Part shown: positions 1-8,330 of the stretch, one piece after another | How the letters are laid out: each line of letters opens with the position of its first letter | Position numbering within the stretch: position 1 is the stretch's first letter | Assembly: GCA_050875145.1 (NCBI GenBank) | Contig: JBNMLH010000001.1 | Span: 186,001-250,000, forward strand | DNA length: 64,000 nucleotides | DNA from: CAG-411 sp050875145 | GTDB taxonomy: Bacteria; Bacillota; Clostridia; Lachnospirales; Lachnospiraceae | Direction: 5' to 3' | Notes under the pieces: model-generated | What the model was told of the DNA's origin: nothing | What the model saw: only the letters and a program-made list of their open reading frames with translations | The model's database searches: none | Translations under genes and position numbers: made by a program

Positions 1-1012
1 TATTTTTCACTTCATCATATTCTTTATATAATGTAGAACGTAATTCCTCATTTTCTGGCTTCATTACTGCTTCTGCTTCTGTATCTCTTTTATTTTTCCT
101 TAGCCAATTATACAAGACCATAATATTCAGTTCTCCCTCTGCTCTTCCTTTAGCTTTTCCCTCAGCTATTCCTTCAGCTTTTCCTTTGGCTATTCCCTTT
201 TCTTCTACATATCCACTTAAATTACACATATCTTCCACCTCCTGTTTAAACGCAATCGACATAGGTATCTCAAATTCTTCCTGTAATTTTTTCTTTTTCT
301 TCTCTTTGTCTATACTACTCGACAAAAGTGTGGTAAGCATATTCACAAGTCTATTTTCACTTGCTAGTTCATCTCCACCTAAATGTATCATAACAGCTGA
401 TAATAAATCATACCTTGATGATTTACTCGGATTTCCATATAATACATTCGGTTGCATGTGATACTCTACAATGGAATCCTTTACATTTTTACGTGAATCC
501 ATACAAATCCAAATGGAATATACTTTTTTTATTCCATCATATTTCACCTTATCTGCGGTTTTATTAGTGAATTCCTTTCCCAGTTGTGAAGACAATAATC
601 TCGCACAATAAAAAACTGCCCTTGTCACAATATCATAACCAGGTTCACTGTCCTTTTGAGCCTCTATGTTAATGATAATCTTTGTATACTCTCCATCCGG
701 TAAAATCACATAAAACTTTATATCGTAAGTTATTTTTCCCTCATTTGGTATGGCATCTTCTGTATTTAATCCCTCTATGCTTTCCATGTTACTAAGTCCA
801 GTATCTACTGGTACTTTTGCCACTTCTGGAGTACCTTCAATACACTTTTCAATATTAGAAATGCTAAACTCAAAAAATTCTCTTACTGTATACTTTAGTA
901 TCCATGCAAGAATAATTTTATTCGCCAACACTTTTTTTACCTGTGCATCGTACTTTGACTTGCCATCCGTAGCATCTATATCATTGGCTAATAATGTATC
1001 CATTTCTTTCAT
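1..1012 (-). CDS. PD-(D/E)XK nuclease family transposase-like protein (Rpn/PDDEXK_2), C-terminus off the window
   Basis: An open minus-strand frame runs from an ATG at 1012 to the left edge without a stop. The start is supported by GGGAGAGG upstream. A nuclease core is visible: an aspartate near residue 97 (TYDIKF) followed by NIEAQ near 115-119, giving the D...ExQ pattern of the PDDEXK_2/Rpn recombination-promoting nucleases. Next comes the family-typical segment GYDIVTRAVFYCARLL. Near residue 290 there is a run of KG/EG-rich short repeats (KGIAKGKAEGIAEG), usual at the C-terminal part of these proteins in Lachnospiraceae. Such genes are multicopy and behave like mobile or recombination-linked genes; true transposition is not established. 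Family call is confident, function is inferred. Confidence 0.85.
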   Translation of the reverse strand, partial: MKEMDTLLANDIDATDGKSKYDAQVKKVLANKIILAWILKYTVREFFEFSISNIEKCIEGTPEVAKVPVDTGLSNMESIEGLNTEDAIPNEGKITYDIKFYVILPDGEYTKIIINIEAQKDSEPGYDIVTRAVFYCARLLSSQLGKEFTNKTADKVKYDGIKKVYSIWICMDSRKNVKDSIVEYHMQPNVLYGNPSKSSRYDLLSAVMIHLGGDELASENRLVNMLTTLLSSSIDKEKKKKKLQEEFEIPMSIAFKQEVEDMCNLSGYVEEKGIAKGKAEGIAEGKAKGRAEGELNIMVLYNWLRKNKRDTEAEAVMKPENEELRSTLYKEYDEVKN

Positions 1013-1195
1013 TTGTTCTTCCTCTCCCTTCTTTCATTATCAGAACGGTTTTATTCAAAACTCCACATAATAACGTAATACAGGAAGTTTCCTACTCAAC
1101 CATATTATAACATGCTTTTATACAATTTGAAAAGAAAAAAGCGTTTTACTAGCTAAATAACAAAACTTGCATTCCCGCAAAAGTTTCTTGCTCTA

Positions 1196-1273
1196 ATCGG
1201 GTAGGGAGTAAATAATTATTTATCTACCGCCCCCTGCCACAGCACCGTATGTACGTTTCCGTATACGGTGCTT
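1196..1273 (-). ncRNA. Group II intron domains V and VI (3' end of a decayed intron)
   Basis: Read on the minus strand just after the reverse transcriptase stop, there is a hairpin at 1242-1271 with arms GCACCGTAT / ATACGGTGC-like, a GAAA tetraloop and a small bulge, as in group II intron domain V. It is followed by a second stem with arms GGCGGTAGATAA / ACTCCCTACC-like, resembling domain VI, and the sequence then reaches CCGAT, compatible with an intron 3' end in AT at about 1196. The order RT stop, domain V, domain VI matches established group II intron anatomy. Confidence 0.75.
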
Positions 1274-1275
1274 CT

Positions 1276-1620
1276 TTAGTTTTCACATATTTTCAAATAA
1301 AACTCTGTGAAGGTTGGATATCCAAGTTCACGGAGTTTCTTGTTGTTAAATGCAGTTTGTAACACAAAGTATCCACCAAAATACCAGTTTCCATTTCACA
1401 TATTGGCACAAATCCATTCTCTTTCCTTATCTACACCTAACTTCTTGAGCTTTTTGAATTTCGTTCTGACTTTCTTCCACTGCTTCCAGTAGATTTCCCT
1501 TATTTTATGTCGTAGCCATTCATCTGTTTCTCAAAGAAACTTCTTCATATCCGTCATGCCAAAGTAGTTGATCCATCCTCGTTGCTACAAGTTTTATACT
1601 CTGTTTTCACTTGCTAAAAG
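1276..1620 (-). pseudogene. Group II intron reverse transcriptase/maturase, C-terminal remnant
   Basis: Minus-strand conceptual translation gives the end of a group II intron-encoded protein: RGWINYFGMTDMKKFL, then after a TGA stop ETDEWLRHKIREIYWKQWKK, then after another TGA a segment ending LRELGYPTFTEFYLKICEN and a final TAA at 1276-1278. These match the conserved C-terminal thumb/maturase segment of bacterial LtrA-like proteins. At least two in-frame stops interrupt it, with further stops upstream of 1600, and no RT catalytic domain is present, so the gene is dead. Sequence from 1620 to about 1700 looks like further mobile-element debris that I cannot assign. Confidence 0.8.
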
Positions 1621-1706
1621 ACCTCTCTTGGTCTTGGCTATATCATTCCCACTACTAGGGCGGATTAGGGACTTTCACCCATTAGAATTGTGGGCTGCAA
1701 GGCGCA

Positions 1707-1748
1707 CAAAAAAAAGCCACTACACAGTCACCTGTGTAATGGCTTTTC
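1707..1748 (-). terminator. Rho-independent terminator of the rpsF-ssb-rpsR operon
   Basis: On the minus strand, arms AAGCCATTACACAG and CTGTGTAGTGGCTT (one mismatch) form a 14-bp stem with a GTGA loop and are followed by a run of T residues. It lies about 65 bases after the rpsR stop. Confidence 0.85.
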
Positions 1749-1812
1749 AATTCCGTGTAAAAACCGTGTAATTTCAAGTAGCCCTCTCGAGAAAGCCTTG
1801 TAAATACTACGA

Positions 1813-2079
1813 TTAGTCTAATGTATATGGCATCAAAGCGATATGACGTGCTCTCTTGATTGCAACTGTAAGTGCTCTCTGATGCTTTGCACAGTTTCCA
1901 GTAATTCTTCTAGGAAGAATCTTTCCTCTTTCTGAAACATATCTCTTTAATTTATTAACATCCTTATAGTCGATGCCTTTGTTCTCTTTATCTGAACAGA
2001 ATACACAAACTTTCTTTCTTCTGCGTCCGCCTCTTCTCTTCATTGGAGAATCTGCTCTATCACTTTTATTATATGGCAT
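1813..2079 (-). CDS. rpsR: Small ribosomal subunit protein bS18
   Basis: An 88-residue protein of normal S18 length, highly basic at the N-terminus (RRGGRRRKK). It binds 16S rRNA next to S6 in the platform of the 30S subunit. The signature block around KRYVSERGKILPRR and GNCAKHQRAL is clear. Cysteines at 25, 28 and 63 with His66 suggest the zinc-binding (C+) paralogue form. The start has a strong AAGGAGG site. It is the last gene of rpsF-ssb-rpsR, the standard order in Firmicutes, and is followed by a strong terminator. Confidence 0.98.
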   Translation of the reverse strand: MPYNKSDRADSPMKRRGGRRRKKVCVFCSDKENKGIDYKDVNKLKRYVSERGKILPRRITGNCAKHQRALTVAIKRARHIALMPYTLD

Positions 2080-2161
2080 AATCCGTGAACCTCCTTATCA
2101 AAATTTGTTATGAAAGCACTACCCTGTAACAATTAAGTCATAAGCTAGTCCTATCCATTTT

Positions 2162-2599
2162 CTAGCTAAATGGCAAACCATCTTCTAAACCATCTGGAAT
2201 ATTGATAAATCCATCTGCCGCTTCGCTAGGTTCCGGTCTCTGTGCTACACTTCCGGCATCGTATTGCTGTGCACTCTTTTTGCTCTCGGCAAACTCAAGT
2301 TCCTCAATAACAACGTCAGTTGTATATACTCTCTGACCTTCTTTATTTGTATAGCTGCCGGTTTGGATGCGTCCACAACCAACAACCTTTGTTCCCTGTT
2401 TTAAATATCCTTCTGCAAATTCCGCTGTCTTGCCAAATGCAACACAATTAATAAAATCTGCTGTCTGGTCATCGCCCTGACGTTTAAATCTTCTGTCAAC
2501 GGCTAGGGTAAATCTTGCAATCGCTGAAGAGTTCCCATTCTGTGAGTAACGAATCTCAGGATCTCTAGTCAAACGACCCATCAAAATAACTTTGTTCAT
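2162..2599 (-). CDS. ssb: Single-stranded DNA-binding protein
   Basis: A 145-residue SSB. The N-terminal OB fold (about residues 1-105) starts MNKVILMGRLTRDPEIRYS and contains the FINCVAFGKTAEFAEGYLKQG core. A flexible Gln/Pro/Asp-rich tail ends in DGLPFS, a variant of the acidic DDDLPF tip that docks replication and repair proteins. It coats single-stranded DNA during replication, recombination and repair. It sits between rpsF and rpsR with short gaps, so it is co-transcribed with ribosomal protein genes. The ribosome site AAGGAGG precedes the ATG. Confidence 0.98.
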   Translation of the reverse strand: MNKVILMGRLTRDPEIRYSQNGNSSAIARFTLAVDRRFKRQGDDQTADFINCVAFGKTAEFAEGYLKQGTKVVGCGRIQTGSYTNKEGQRVYTTDVVIEELEFAESKKSAQQYDAGSVAQRPEPSEAADGFINIPDGLEDGLPFS

Positions 2600-2617
2600 C
2601 CTTAGGATGCCTCCTTC

Positions 2618-2905
2618 TTATGCGTCTTGTCTAATGCATAAAAATCTGATGACATTCTCCATGATACGGACATTCTTTTCAACGTCTGCTGGAACATTTT
2701 CATCAGCATCAAATTGGATGAAGTAGTAAAATCCTTCTCTCATCTTCTGAATATCGTAAGCTAATCTCTTCTTACCCCATTCATCAACGTTAGTGATTGT
2801 ACCGCCGAACTTTGTAATATACTCTTTTACTTTTTCTACGGTTGCTACTCTGTCATCGTCTTCGATTTTCGCATTAACAACTACTGCTAATTCATACTTG
2901 TTCAT
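2618..2905 (-). CDS. rpsF: Small ribosomal subunit protein bS6
   Basis: A 95-residue S6 beginning MNKYELAVVVNAKIEDDDR and ending with FLCIRQDA. S6 binds S18 and 16S rRNA in the 30S platform. I place the start at the ATG at 2905, which has AAAGGAGG at proper distance; an in-frame GTG four codons upstream touches the ribosome site and is unlikely. It is the first gene of the rpsF-ssb-rpsR operon. The 140-base leader has a small hairpin but I could not confirm an S6:S18 autoregulatory motif. Confidence 0.97.
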   Translation of the reverse strand: MNKYELAVVVNAKIEDDDRVATVEKVKEYITKFGGTITNVDEWGKKRLAYDIQKMREGFYYFIQFDADENVPADVEKNVRIMENVIRFLCIRQDA

Positions 2906-3047
2906 AGTTGCTTGCACCTCCTTTTGGTCTCTGGCCCTCTATTCATTAGAGAGCAAGGAATTTTTGTAACCAGTACAGTTCCTAATTCTACCACAACAAA
3001 ATCAATAATGCAAGCATTTTTTATCACAAAACATTTCCTTTACACTA

Positions 3048-5171
3048 CTACTCATGATTTACATCCTTTAAAATTGCGCCACTAAACGGTGGCAATGTTA
3101 AAATCAAATAACCCGCTTCAATTTTATGTGTAGTAGCCTCCTGTGTATATCCATCCTGTGTTGTCAAAATTAAGCGTACCATTTCTGTTCCATCTAAAAT
3201 TCCAATCTCCCATACTGGGATTTTAAAAGTAACTTCTCCATCATTATTGTTGACTGCTGCCACAAGTTTATCCTGTGCATCAAACCTTCCATAAGCAATT
3301 ACATTATAGGTTCCATATAAAAACTTAATAGAACCGGTTCGCAATGCCTGGTAATCTTTGTGTATCTGTATCAATTCTTTATGTAAAGCAATCAGTTCTT
3401 TATTTTCATGCCCCCACGGATATGTTCTTCGATTGTCCGGATCGGTCCAACCACAAACTCCCGCTTCATCTCCATAATAAATGGTTGGTGCTCCAGGCCA
3501 AGTCATCTGTATTAAAACCGCCTCCCGCATAACACCATAATTCAAATGCTGATTTGCCGCCTCTGGTCCAAGAGACGCTGTCCTTCCTACATAATGATTG
3601 GTTCTTGTCAAAAATCTTGAATGATCATGATTAGATAATTCATTCATAGCAACCTGTAAAGACTGCGTATTAAATCTTGTCATATGGTGACTCATAGAAC
3701 CATAGAATGCATCTGTATTTCCTAGTAAATCCTGCCTCTGCTCATCACTATGTTTCTCCATTCCTGTTAAAAACCAGGTAAGTGGCTCCATAAAGGCATC
3801 ATAGTTCATGACCGTATCCCACTCGTCTCCCTGCAACCACGCAGTAGGTTCTCCATAATGCTCTGCTAAAATAATTGCATTCGGATTTGCCTCCTTTACA
3901 TTTTTACGAAAATTCTTCCAAAAATAGTGGTTATATTCCGGTGAATGTCCTAAATCTGCTGCCACATCTAAACGCCATCCATCCACATTGTAAGGTGGAG
4001 ATACCCACTTTCTAGCAATTCGCATAATATATTCAAATAATTTTGGGGAATCTTCATAATTTAATTTTGGCAACGTATCATGTCCCCACCATCCATCATA
4101 AGTATGATTATATGGCCATGCATGTTGTTCGTGAAATTTAAAAAATGTATGGTAAGGACTATCCTCTGCTATGTACGCACCTTTCTCGTAACCTTCCTGA
4201 TTCTCATAAATACGTTCTCTATCCAACCACTTATTAAAAGAACCGCAGTGATTGAATACTCCATCCAAAATAACCTTCATACCACGTTTATGAATCTCCT
4301 CTACAAGCTGCGCAAAAAACGCATTACTTGCTTCCAAATTCTCTTTATCCGTTACACGACAAATATACTTAGATGCCTGTGCATTCTCTGTCACTCCGGC
4401 TGGTAACAATTCACCTTCGTCTTTTACTATTTTTCCAATATGCGGATCAATGTAATCATAATCCTGTATATCATACTTGTGATTAGATGGAGATACAAAA
4501 AGAGGATTAAAATAAATAACCTCCACACCTAAGTCCTGTAAATAATCCAATTTATCCATTACACCCTGCAAATCTCCGCCGTAAAACTCGCGTACACCCA
4601 TAATTGCAGGATACTTATTCCAATCATCTACTTTAACTGTTCCTTCACCAATATAATAATATTCATTCGTCTCTACTGTATTATTTTCATCCCCCCTGCA
4701 GAAACGATCCACATAAATCTGATATATAACTGCACCTTTCGCCCAATCTGGTGTAGTAAATCCAGGTTTTATAAAGAAGTTATAATAAGACTGTACTTCA
4801 TTAAATACACCTTTTGCATTATAATAGCAAACTGCTCTTCCTGCCCGGATTTCAAAATAATATTCCATCCGCTGATCCGTCAGTGGCACCTCAACCTGAT
4901 AATAATCGAACAAACGATCATCATGTACTTTTTCCATTTCTAATTTTTCATTATTCGTTACCACATAAACCATATCTACATTATCTCTGGCTGTACGAAA
5001 ACGAAGCTTCACTTTGTCATATGGCATAGGTTCCGCTGGCTCCCGATATTCTTTCGTTCCATCGCTAAATAATGCAGCTCGGTTAAGCGCCTGACTTAGA
5101 TTGTCTATATACAAACGAACCTTCTCTTCTCTGGTCATCTGTGCAAAATTCAGACTAAAATTTATCCCCAT
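3048..5171 (-). CDS. GH13 alpha-glycosidase (neopullulanase/cyclomaltodextrinase-like)
   Basis: A 707-residue enzyme without a signal peptide, so probably cytoplasmic, acting on imported malto-oligosaccharides. An N-terminal beta-rich domain (about 1-140) precedes the catalytic barrel. GH13 conserved regions are visible: DGVFNH at 303-308, GWRLD with the nucleophile Asp402, LAEHYGE with acid/base Glu437, and SNHDHSRF with the transition-state Asp516. The C-terminal part (about 620-707) is a beta domain. The N-terminal domain suggests the GH13_20/neopullulanase-type group; exact specificity (starch, pullulan, cyclodextrin or oligosaccharide) cannot be read from sequence. It is a single-gene unit with a GGGAGG ribosome site. 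It pairs functionally with the secreted starch-binding protease elsewhere in this window only by inference. Confidence 0.9.
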   Translation of the reverse strand: MGINFSLNFAQMTREEKVRLYIDNLSQALNRAALFSDGTKEYREPAEPMPYDKVKLRFRTARDNVDMVYVVTNNEKLEMEKVHDDRLFDYYQVEVPLTDQRMEYYFEIRAGRAVCYYNAKGVFNEVQSYYNFFIKPGFTTPDWAKGAVIYQIYVDRFCRGDENNTVETNEYYYIGEGTVKVDDWNKYPAIMGVREFYGGDLQGVMDKLDYLQDLGVEVIYFNPLFVSPSNHKYDIQDYDYIDPHIGKIVKDEGELLPAGVTENAQASKYICRVTDKENLEASNAFFAQLVEEIHKRGMKVILDGVFNHCGSFNKWLDRERIYENQEGYEKGAYIAEDSPYHTFFKFHEQHAWPYNHTYDGWWGHDTLPKLNYEDSPKLFEYIMRIARKWVSPPYNVDGWRLDVAADLGHSPEYNHYFWKNFRKNVKEANPNAIILAEHYGEPTAWLQGDEWDTVMNYDAFMEPLTWFLTGMEKHSDEQRQDLLGNTDAFYGSMSHHMTRFNTQSLQVAMNELSNHDHSRFLTRTNHYVGRTASLGPEAANQHLNYGVMREAVLIQMTWPGAPTIYYGDEAGVCGWTDPDNRRTYPWGHENKELIALHKELIQIHKDYQALRTGSIKFLYGTYNVIAYGRFDAQDKLVAAVNNNDGEVTFKIPVWEIGILDGTEMVRLILTTQDGYTQEATTHKIEAGYLILTLPPFSGAILKDVNHE

Positions 5172-5568
5172 ACTAAATTAACCTCCCTGTTGTGATACAA
5201 CTTACTATAAATCCTACTGTTGTCATACACTCACTTATTTTATTTTATAATAATTAGACATAAGATACAAGTGTAAAAGGGTGAATTTCTATGTCCCTTT
5301 TGTTCCCTGATAAATAAATTTGCACATAGAAAAAGCATTGCCAAAAGGCAATGCTTTTTCAGGAGAAGGTATTTTTGTTACTAATGGGGTGTAGCAAAAA
5401 CTATATAATGTATTGGGGTTTACGCTTATTAGTATAGCACGTTGCTCTACAAAAGTGTGCACAATTTTTCCCCTATTTTATTCTTTTTTTTAGTTTTGTT
5501 GAACAAACATCACTAAAACTTCACAAAAAAGAAACATCATATTCCCCAATATTTTCACTTGTCCATCT
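5172..5568. other. Intergenic region with a strong hairpin
   Basis: About 400 bases upstream of the GH13 gene. It carries the GH13 promoter (not clearly definable), the terminator-like hairpin at 5329-5360 and otherwise A+T-rich DNA in which I see no gene. Confidence 0.5.
5329..5360 (-). terminator. Hairpin terminator after the small riboswitch-controlled gene
   Basis: A perfect 14-bp inverted repeat, GAAAAAGCATTGCC / GGCAATGCTTTTTC with an AAAA loop, T-rich on both sides. It lies about 210 bases beyond the stop of the minus-strand small gene at 5569 and upstream of the GH13 gene, and may act in either direction. Confidence 0.7.
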
Positions 5569-5889
5569 TTATTTCTTCGCAGTTTCTTTTCCCTGCTCCC
5601 TTGTAATGGCATTTTCTACTGTTTTTGTTGTGGTGTTTGCTATAGCATTTGCATACTTATCTGCCGTCTTTGTTGTAATGCTTTGTGTTTTCTGTGAAAC
5701 TACATTTCTTACTGCGGATGTAATACACACCAAATTATGTTGCAAATTTGCAAACTGGAAAAACGATTCTGTCTGCGTATTCTCTACCTTTGCCTGCTCT
5801 GTTTTTGTATCTGAAAAAATACTTCCCAAATCCATACTAAGGACTAACATAACTATAAATAACCCAATCAATACTTTTATTTTTCTCAT
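5569..5889 (-). CDS. Small exported or membrane-anchored protein of unknown function, under a c-di-GMP riboswitch
   Basis: A 106-residue protein starting MRKIKVLIGLFIVMLVL. The start at 5889 is supported by GGGGGAG six bases upstream. The first 24 residues form a basic N-terminus plus one hydrophobic segment, fitting a signal peptide without an obvious cleavage consensus or a single membrane anchor. The rest is polar, rich in Thr, Gln, Asn, Lys and Ala (TTKTADKYANAIANTTTK), probably helical. I do not recognise a family. The plus-strand reading frame over the same bases looks like a shadow. The strongest reason to accept the gene is that it is the first gene after a class I c-di-GMP riboswitch and its terminator (6064-6210), so its expression should follow cellular c-di-GMP; a role in surface attachment or motility switching is only inference. 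Confidence 0.6.
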   Translation of the reverse strand: MRKIKVLIGLFIVMLVLSMDLGSIFSDTKTEQAKVENTQTESFFQFANLQHNLVCITSAVRNVVSQKTQSITTKTADKYANAIANTTTKTVENAITREQGKETAKK

Positions 5890-6063
5890 AAAAAACTCCC
5901 CCGCTTCTAACAAATCCTCTTAACAGTTCCCTGTATCTACTGTAATTCATTGTTCATGCTGAAAGTTCTAAAAGGAGAACTCCCCTTTTAGATTTTCATA
6001 AGATAGGAGTTTTGTGCCGACACGAAGCTTGCATGAAAGTACGTTTGCATTCAGATATGAACA
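5890..6063 (-). other. Leader between riboswitch terminator and small gene
   Basis: About 170 bases of untranslated leader on the minus strand. It contains a palindrome at 5968-5991 (CTAAAAGG / CCTTTTAG arms) that lacks a T run, so it is more likely an mRNA structure than a terminator. Confidence 0.4.
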
Positions 6064-6108
6064 CAAAAAGCTCATCGTGCCAATTTCAATTGCACAATGA
6101 GCTTTTGT
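6064..6108 (-). terminator. Terminator forming the expression platform of the c-di-GMP riboswitch
   Basis: On the minus strand, arms AGCTCATTGTGCAATT and AATTGGCACGATGAGCT form a long imperfect stem followed by TTTTTG. It begins roughly 20 bases after the aptamer, the usual position for a transcriptional expression platform. Confidence 0.75.
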
Positions 6109-6122
6109 AATTCCTCTCATAC

Positions 6123-6212
6123 CTATCAATTGCAACTGGCTGTCATATTATAAACGTAGACCCTATAGTTTTGCGTCACAGGCTTTCACCTGTTTTGCCT
6201 TTCAACACGAAA
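6123..6212 (-). promoter_or_regulatory. Class I cyclic di-GMP riboswitch (GEMM-I)
   Basis: Minus-strand sequence shows the GEMM-I pattern in order: AAAGGCAAA, a stem ACAGG / CCTGT closed by a TGAAAG tetraloop region, then GACGCAAAACTATAGGGTC, then a second arm with GACAGCCAGTTGC. The tetraloop, GACGCAAA element and receptor arm are the conserved parts of the aptamer as known from Vibrio and Clostridioides examples. It is followed by a terminator and then the small gene starting at 5889, so it should control transcription read-through by c-di-GMP. Whether ligand turns expression on or off cannot be told by eye. Confidence 0.88.
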
Positions 6213-6375
6213 TTCTTTCGCTGTTTTAATTAATAATATTATGTTTTTCTTATGTTGTTTCGGTTACAACATTCACAGGAGCTTCCTTACCTGTAACTAC
6301 ATTGTAACATCCTTTCCAAAATATGTCACTAAGAAAATAGACCTAGTCCTACGAATTCTTAATAGGACAATGGAC

Positions 6376-8253
6376 CTAAACCTCCTTCGAATTATCTACT
6401 GACACAGAATTTGTAGTTTCTTCCTGATCTTTATCACCAAAAAGAGCTTCAAATTCTTCTCTGGTAATACGTTCTTTTTCTATCAACAATGCTGCACAAC
6501 TATGAAGTACATCAATATGTTCTTCTAACAATTGTTTTGCCTTTGTGTAGCAGTCATCCATAATGAATTTTACTTCCTTATCAATTATGACTGCTGTCTC
6601 TTCACTAAACTTCTTTGCATGTCCTAAATCTCTTCCAAGGAATACTTCGTCATCATCATCTGCCTCATAATTGATCAAACCAATTTTATGAGAAAAACCG
6701 TATTTGGTAACCATAGCTCTTGCTTGCGCTGTTGCTTGCTTAATATCCTGAGATGCTCCGGTTGTAATATCATCCAAAATCATTTCTTCCGCAATTCTTC
6801 CACCTAGACACACAATAATATCCTGTAGCATCTTTCCTTTTGTATTAAACATTTCATCCCGTTCTGGCAATGGCATCGTATAACCAGCGGCACCATTTCC
6901 TGTTGGAATAATAGATACCAAATGAACTGGTCCAACATCTGGTAACACATGGAATAAAATTGCATGTCCAGCTTCATGGTATGCTGTAATTCGTTTTTCC
7001 TTATCAGAAATAATACGACTTCTCTTCTCTGTACCAATTCCTACTTTAATAAAGGATTTATTAATATCTTCCTGTACAATATAGGCACGATCTTCTCTAG
7101 CTGCACGAATTGCCGATTCATTTAACAAGTTTTCCAGATCTGCACCAGTGTATCCAGCTGTTGTCTGCGCCAAATTCTGTAAGTTTACATCTTCACCTAA
7201 AGGCTTATTCTTAGCATGTACTTTTAAAATTTCTTCTCTACCCTTTACATCCGGACGTCCTACATTTACTTTTCTATCAAATCTTCCCGGACGAAGAATC
7301 GCAGGGTCAAGAATATCTACACGGTTGGTCGCTGCCATTACAATAATACCTTCATTGACACCAAAACCATCCATCTCAACTAACATCTGGTTCAAGGTCT
7401 GCTCTCTCTCATCATGACCGCCGCCCAAACCAGAACCTCTTCTTCTGGCTACTGCATCAATCTCATCAATAAATACAATACATGGTGCATTTTTCTTTGC
7501 ATCCTCAAATAAGTCTCTTACTCGCGATGCACCTACACCAACAAACATTTCCACGAAATCAGAACCTGAAATGCTAAAAAATGGTACTCCTGCCTCTCCT
7601 GCAACGGCCTTCGCAAGTAAAGTCTTACCTGTTCCCGGAGGTCCTACCAAAATAACACCTTTTGGTATTCTTGCACCTACTGCAGTATATTTTTTAGGAG
7701 CTTTTAAGAAATCAACAATTTCTTTTAACTCTTCTTTTTCTTCTTCTAAACCCGCTACATCTGCAAATCTCACTTTTGCATCCGCATCGGTTGACATTCT
7801 TGCACGACTTTTACCAAAATTCATCATTTTGCTGTTTCCACCGCCACTTGCACCCATCTGGCTGGAAAGAAACATCATAACAATAAAAAATATTAAAAAT
7901 GCAAATATATATGGCATCAGTGAAGATAACAGACTCTCACCCTCCACATCTGAAACGGAGTATATTCCCGGCTGAATCTCATCTAAGGATGCCTCCACAT
8001 CATTTACATTAGACACTGCATAACTCTTTCGCGTTCCCGACTTTAATTCTACTACAACCTCACCAGTTGGTACTTCCTTATTTTGTTTAATTACAACAGA
8101 GGAAACTTTCTCGTTCTTAACATCTTTAAGAAGATCTGCTGTATTGTAATTCTGGGACTGTCCCTGAAACATCTTTTCAGAATATGTTACTGCTATTAAT
8201 ATACATATAATTGCAAAAATGTAAAAGAACACTACACGCCCTTGCTTCTTCAT
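6376..8253 (-). CDS. ftsH: ATP-dependent zinc metalloprotease FtsH
   Basis: A 625-residue membrane-anchored AAA+ protease. It has a transmembrane segment at about 7-24, an extracytoplasmic domain, and a second one at about 110-130. Then come Walker A GPPGTGKT (204-211), Walker B IVFIDEID (259-266), the arginine-finger region RPGRFDR and the zinc site HEAGH (426-430). It forms hexamers that extract and degrade membrane and short-lived cytoplasmic proteins. The start at 8253 follows AAAGGAGG; an upstream in-frame ATG has no site. It lies directly after tilS, as in many Firmicutes, but hpt, which is often between or beside them, is found instead at 31 kb. Confidence 0.98.
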   Translation of the reverse strand: MKKQGRVVFFYIFAIICILIAVTYSEKMFQGQSQNYNTADLLKDVKNEKVSSVVIKQNKEVPTGEVVVELKSGTRKSYAVSNVNDVEASLDEIQPGIYSVSDVEGESLLSSLMPYIFAFLIFFIVMMFLSSQMGASGGGNSKMMNFGKSRARMSTDADAKVRFADVAGLEEEKEELKEIVDFLKAPKKYTAVGARIPKGVILVGPPGTGKTLLAKAVAGEAGVPFFSISGSDFVEMFVGVGASRVRDLFEDAKKNAPCIVFIDEIDAVARRRGSGLGGGHDEREQTLNQMLVEMDGFGVNEGIIVMAATNRVDILDPAILRPGRFDRKVNVGRPDVKGREEILKVHAKNKPLGEDVNLQNLAQTTAGYTGADLENLLNESAIRAAREDRAYIVQEDINKSFIKVGIGTEKRSRIISDKEKRITAYHEAGHAILFHVLPDVGPVHLVSIIPTGNGAAGYTMPLPERDEMFNTKGKMLQDIIVCLGGRIAEEMILDDITTGASQDIKQATAQARAMVTKYGFSHKIGLINYEADDDDEVFLGRDLGHAKKFSEETAVIIDKEVKFIMDDCYTKAKQLLEEHIDVLHSCAALLIEKERITREEFEALFGDKDQEETTNSVSVDNSKEV

Positions 8254-8330
8254 CTTTCTACCTCCTTTTATTCTTACCATTCTTCATTCTGGTAATAGTT
8301 TTGTTTGTACGCTTATTTTATAAGTTTTTA

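Noticed and set aside
2906..3047. Possible S6:S18 autoregulatory RNA ahead of rpsF
   Set aside because: Only a small hairpin is visible; the bulged CCG-type pairing of the known motif was not found by eye.
5606..5923. 105-residue plus-strand open frame, hydrophobic
   Set aside because: It is antisense to the small riboswitch-controlled gene, has no ribosome site, and its hydrophobic character follows from the reversed Lys/Thr-rich codons.
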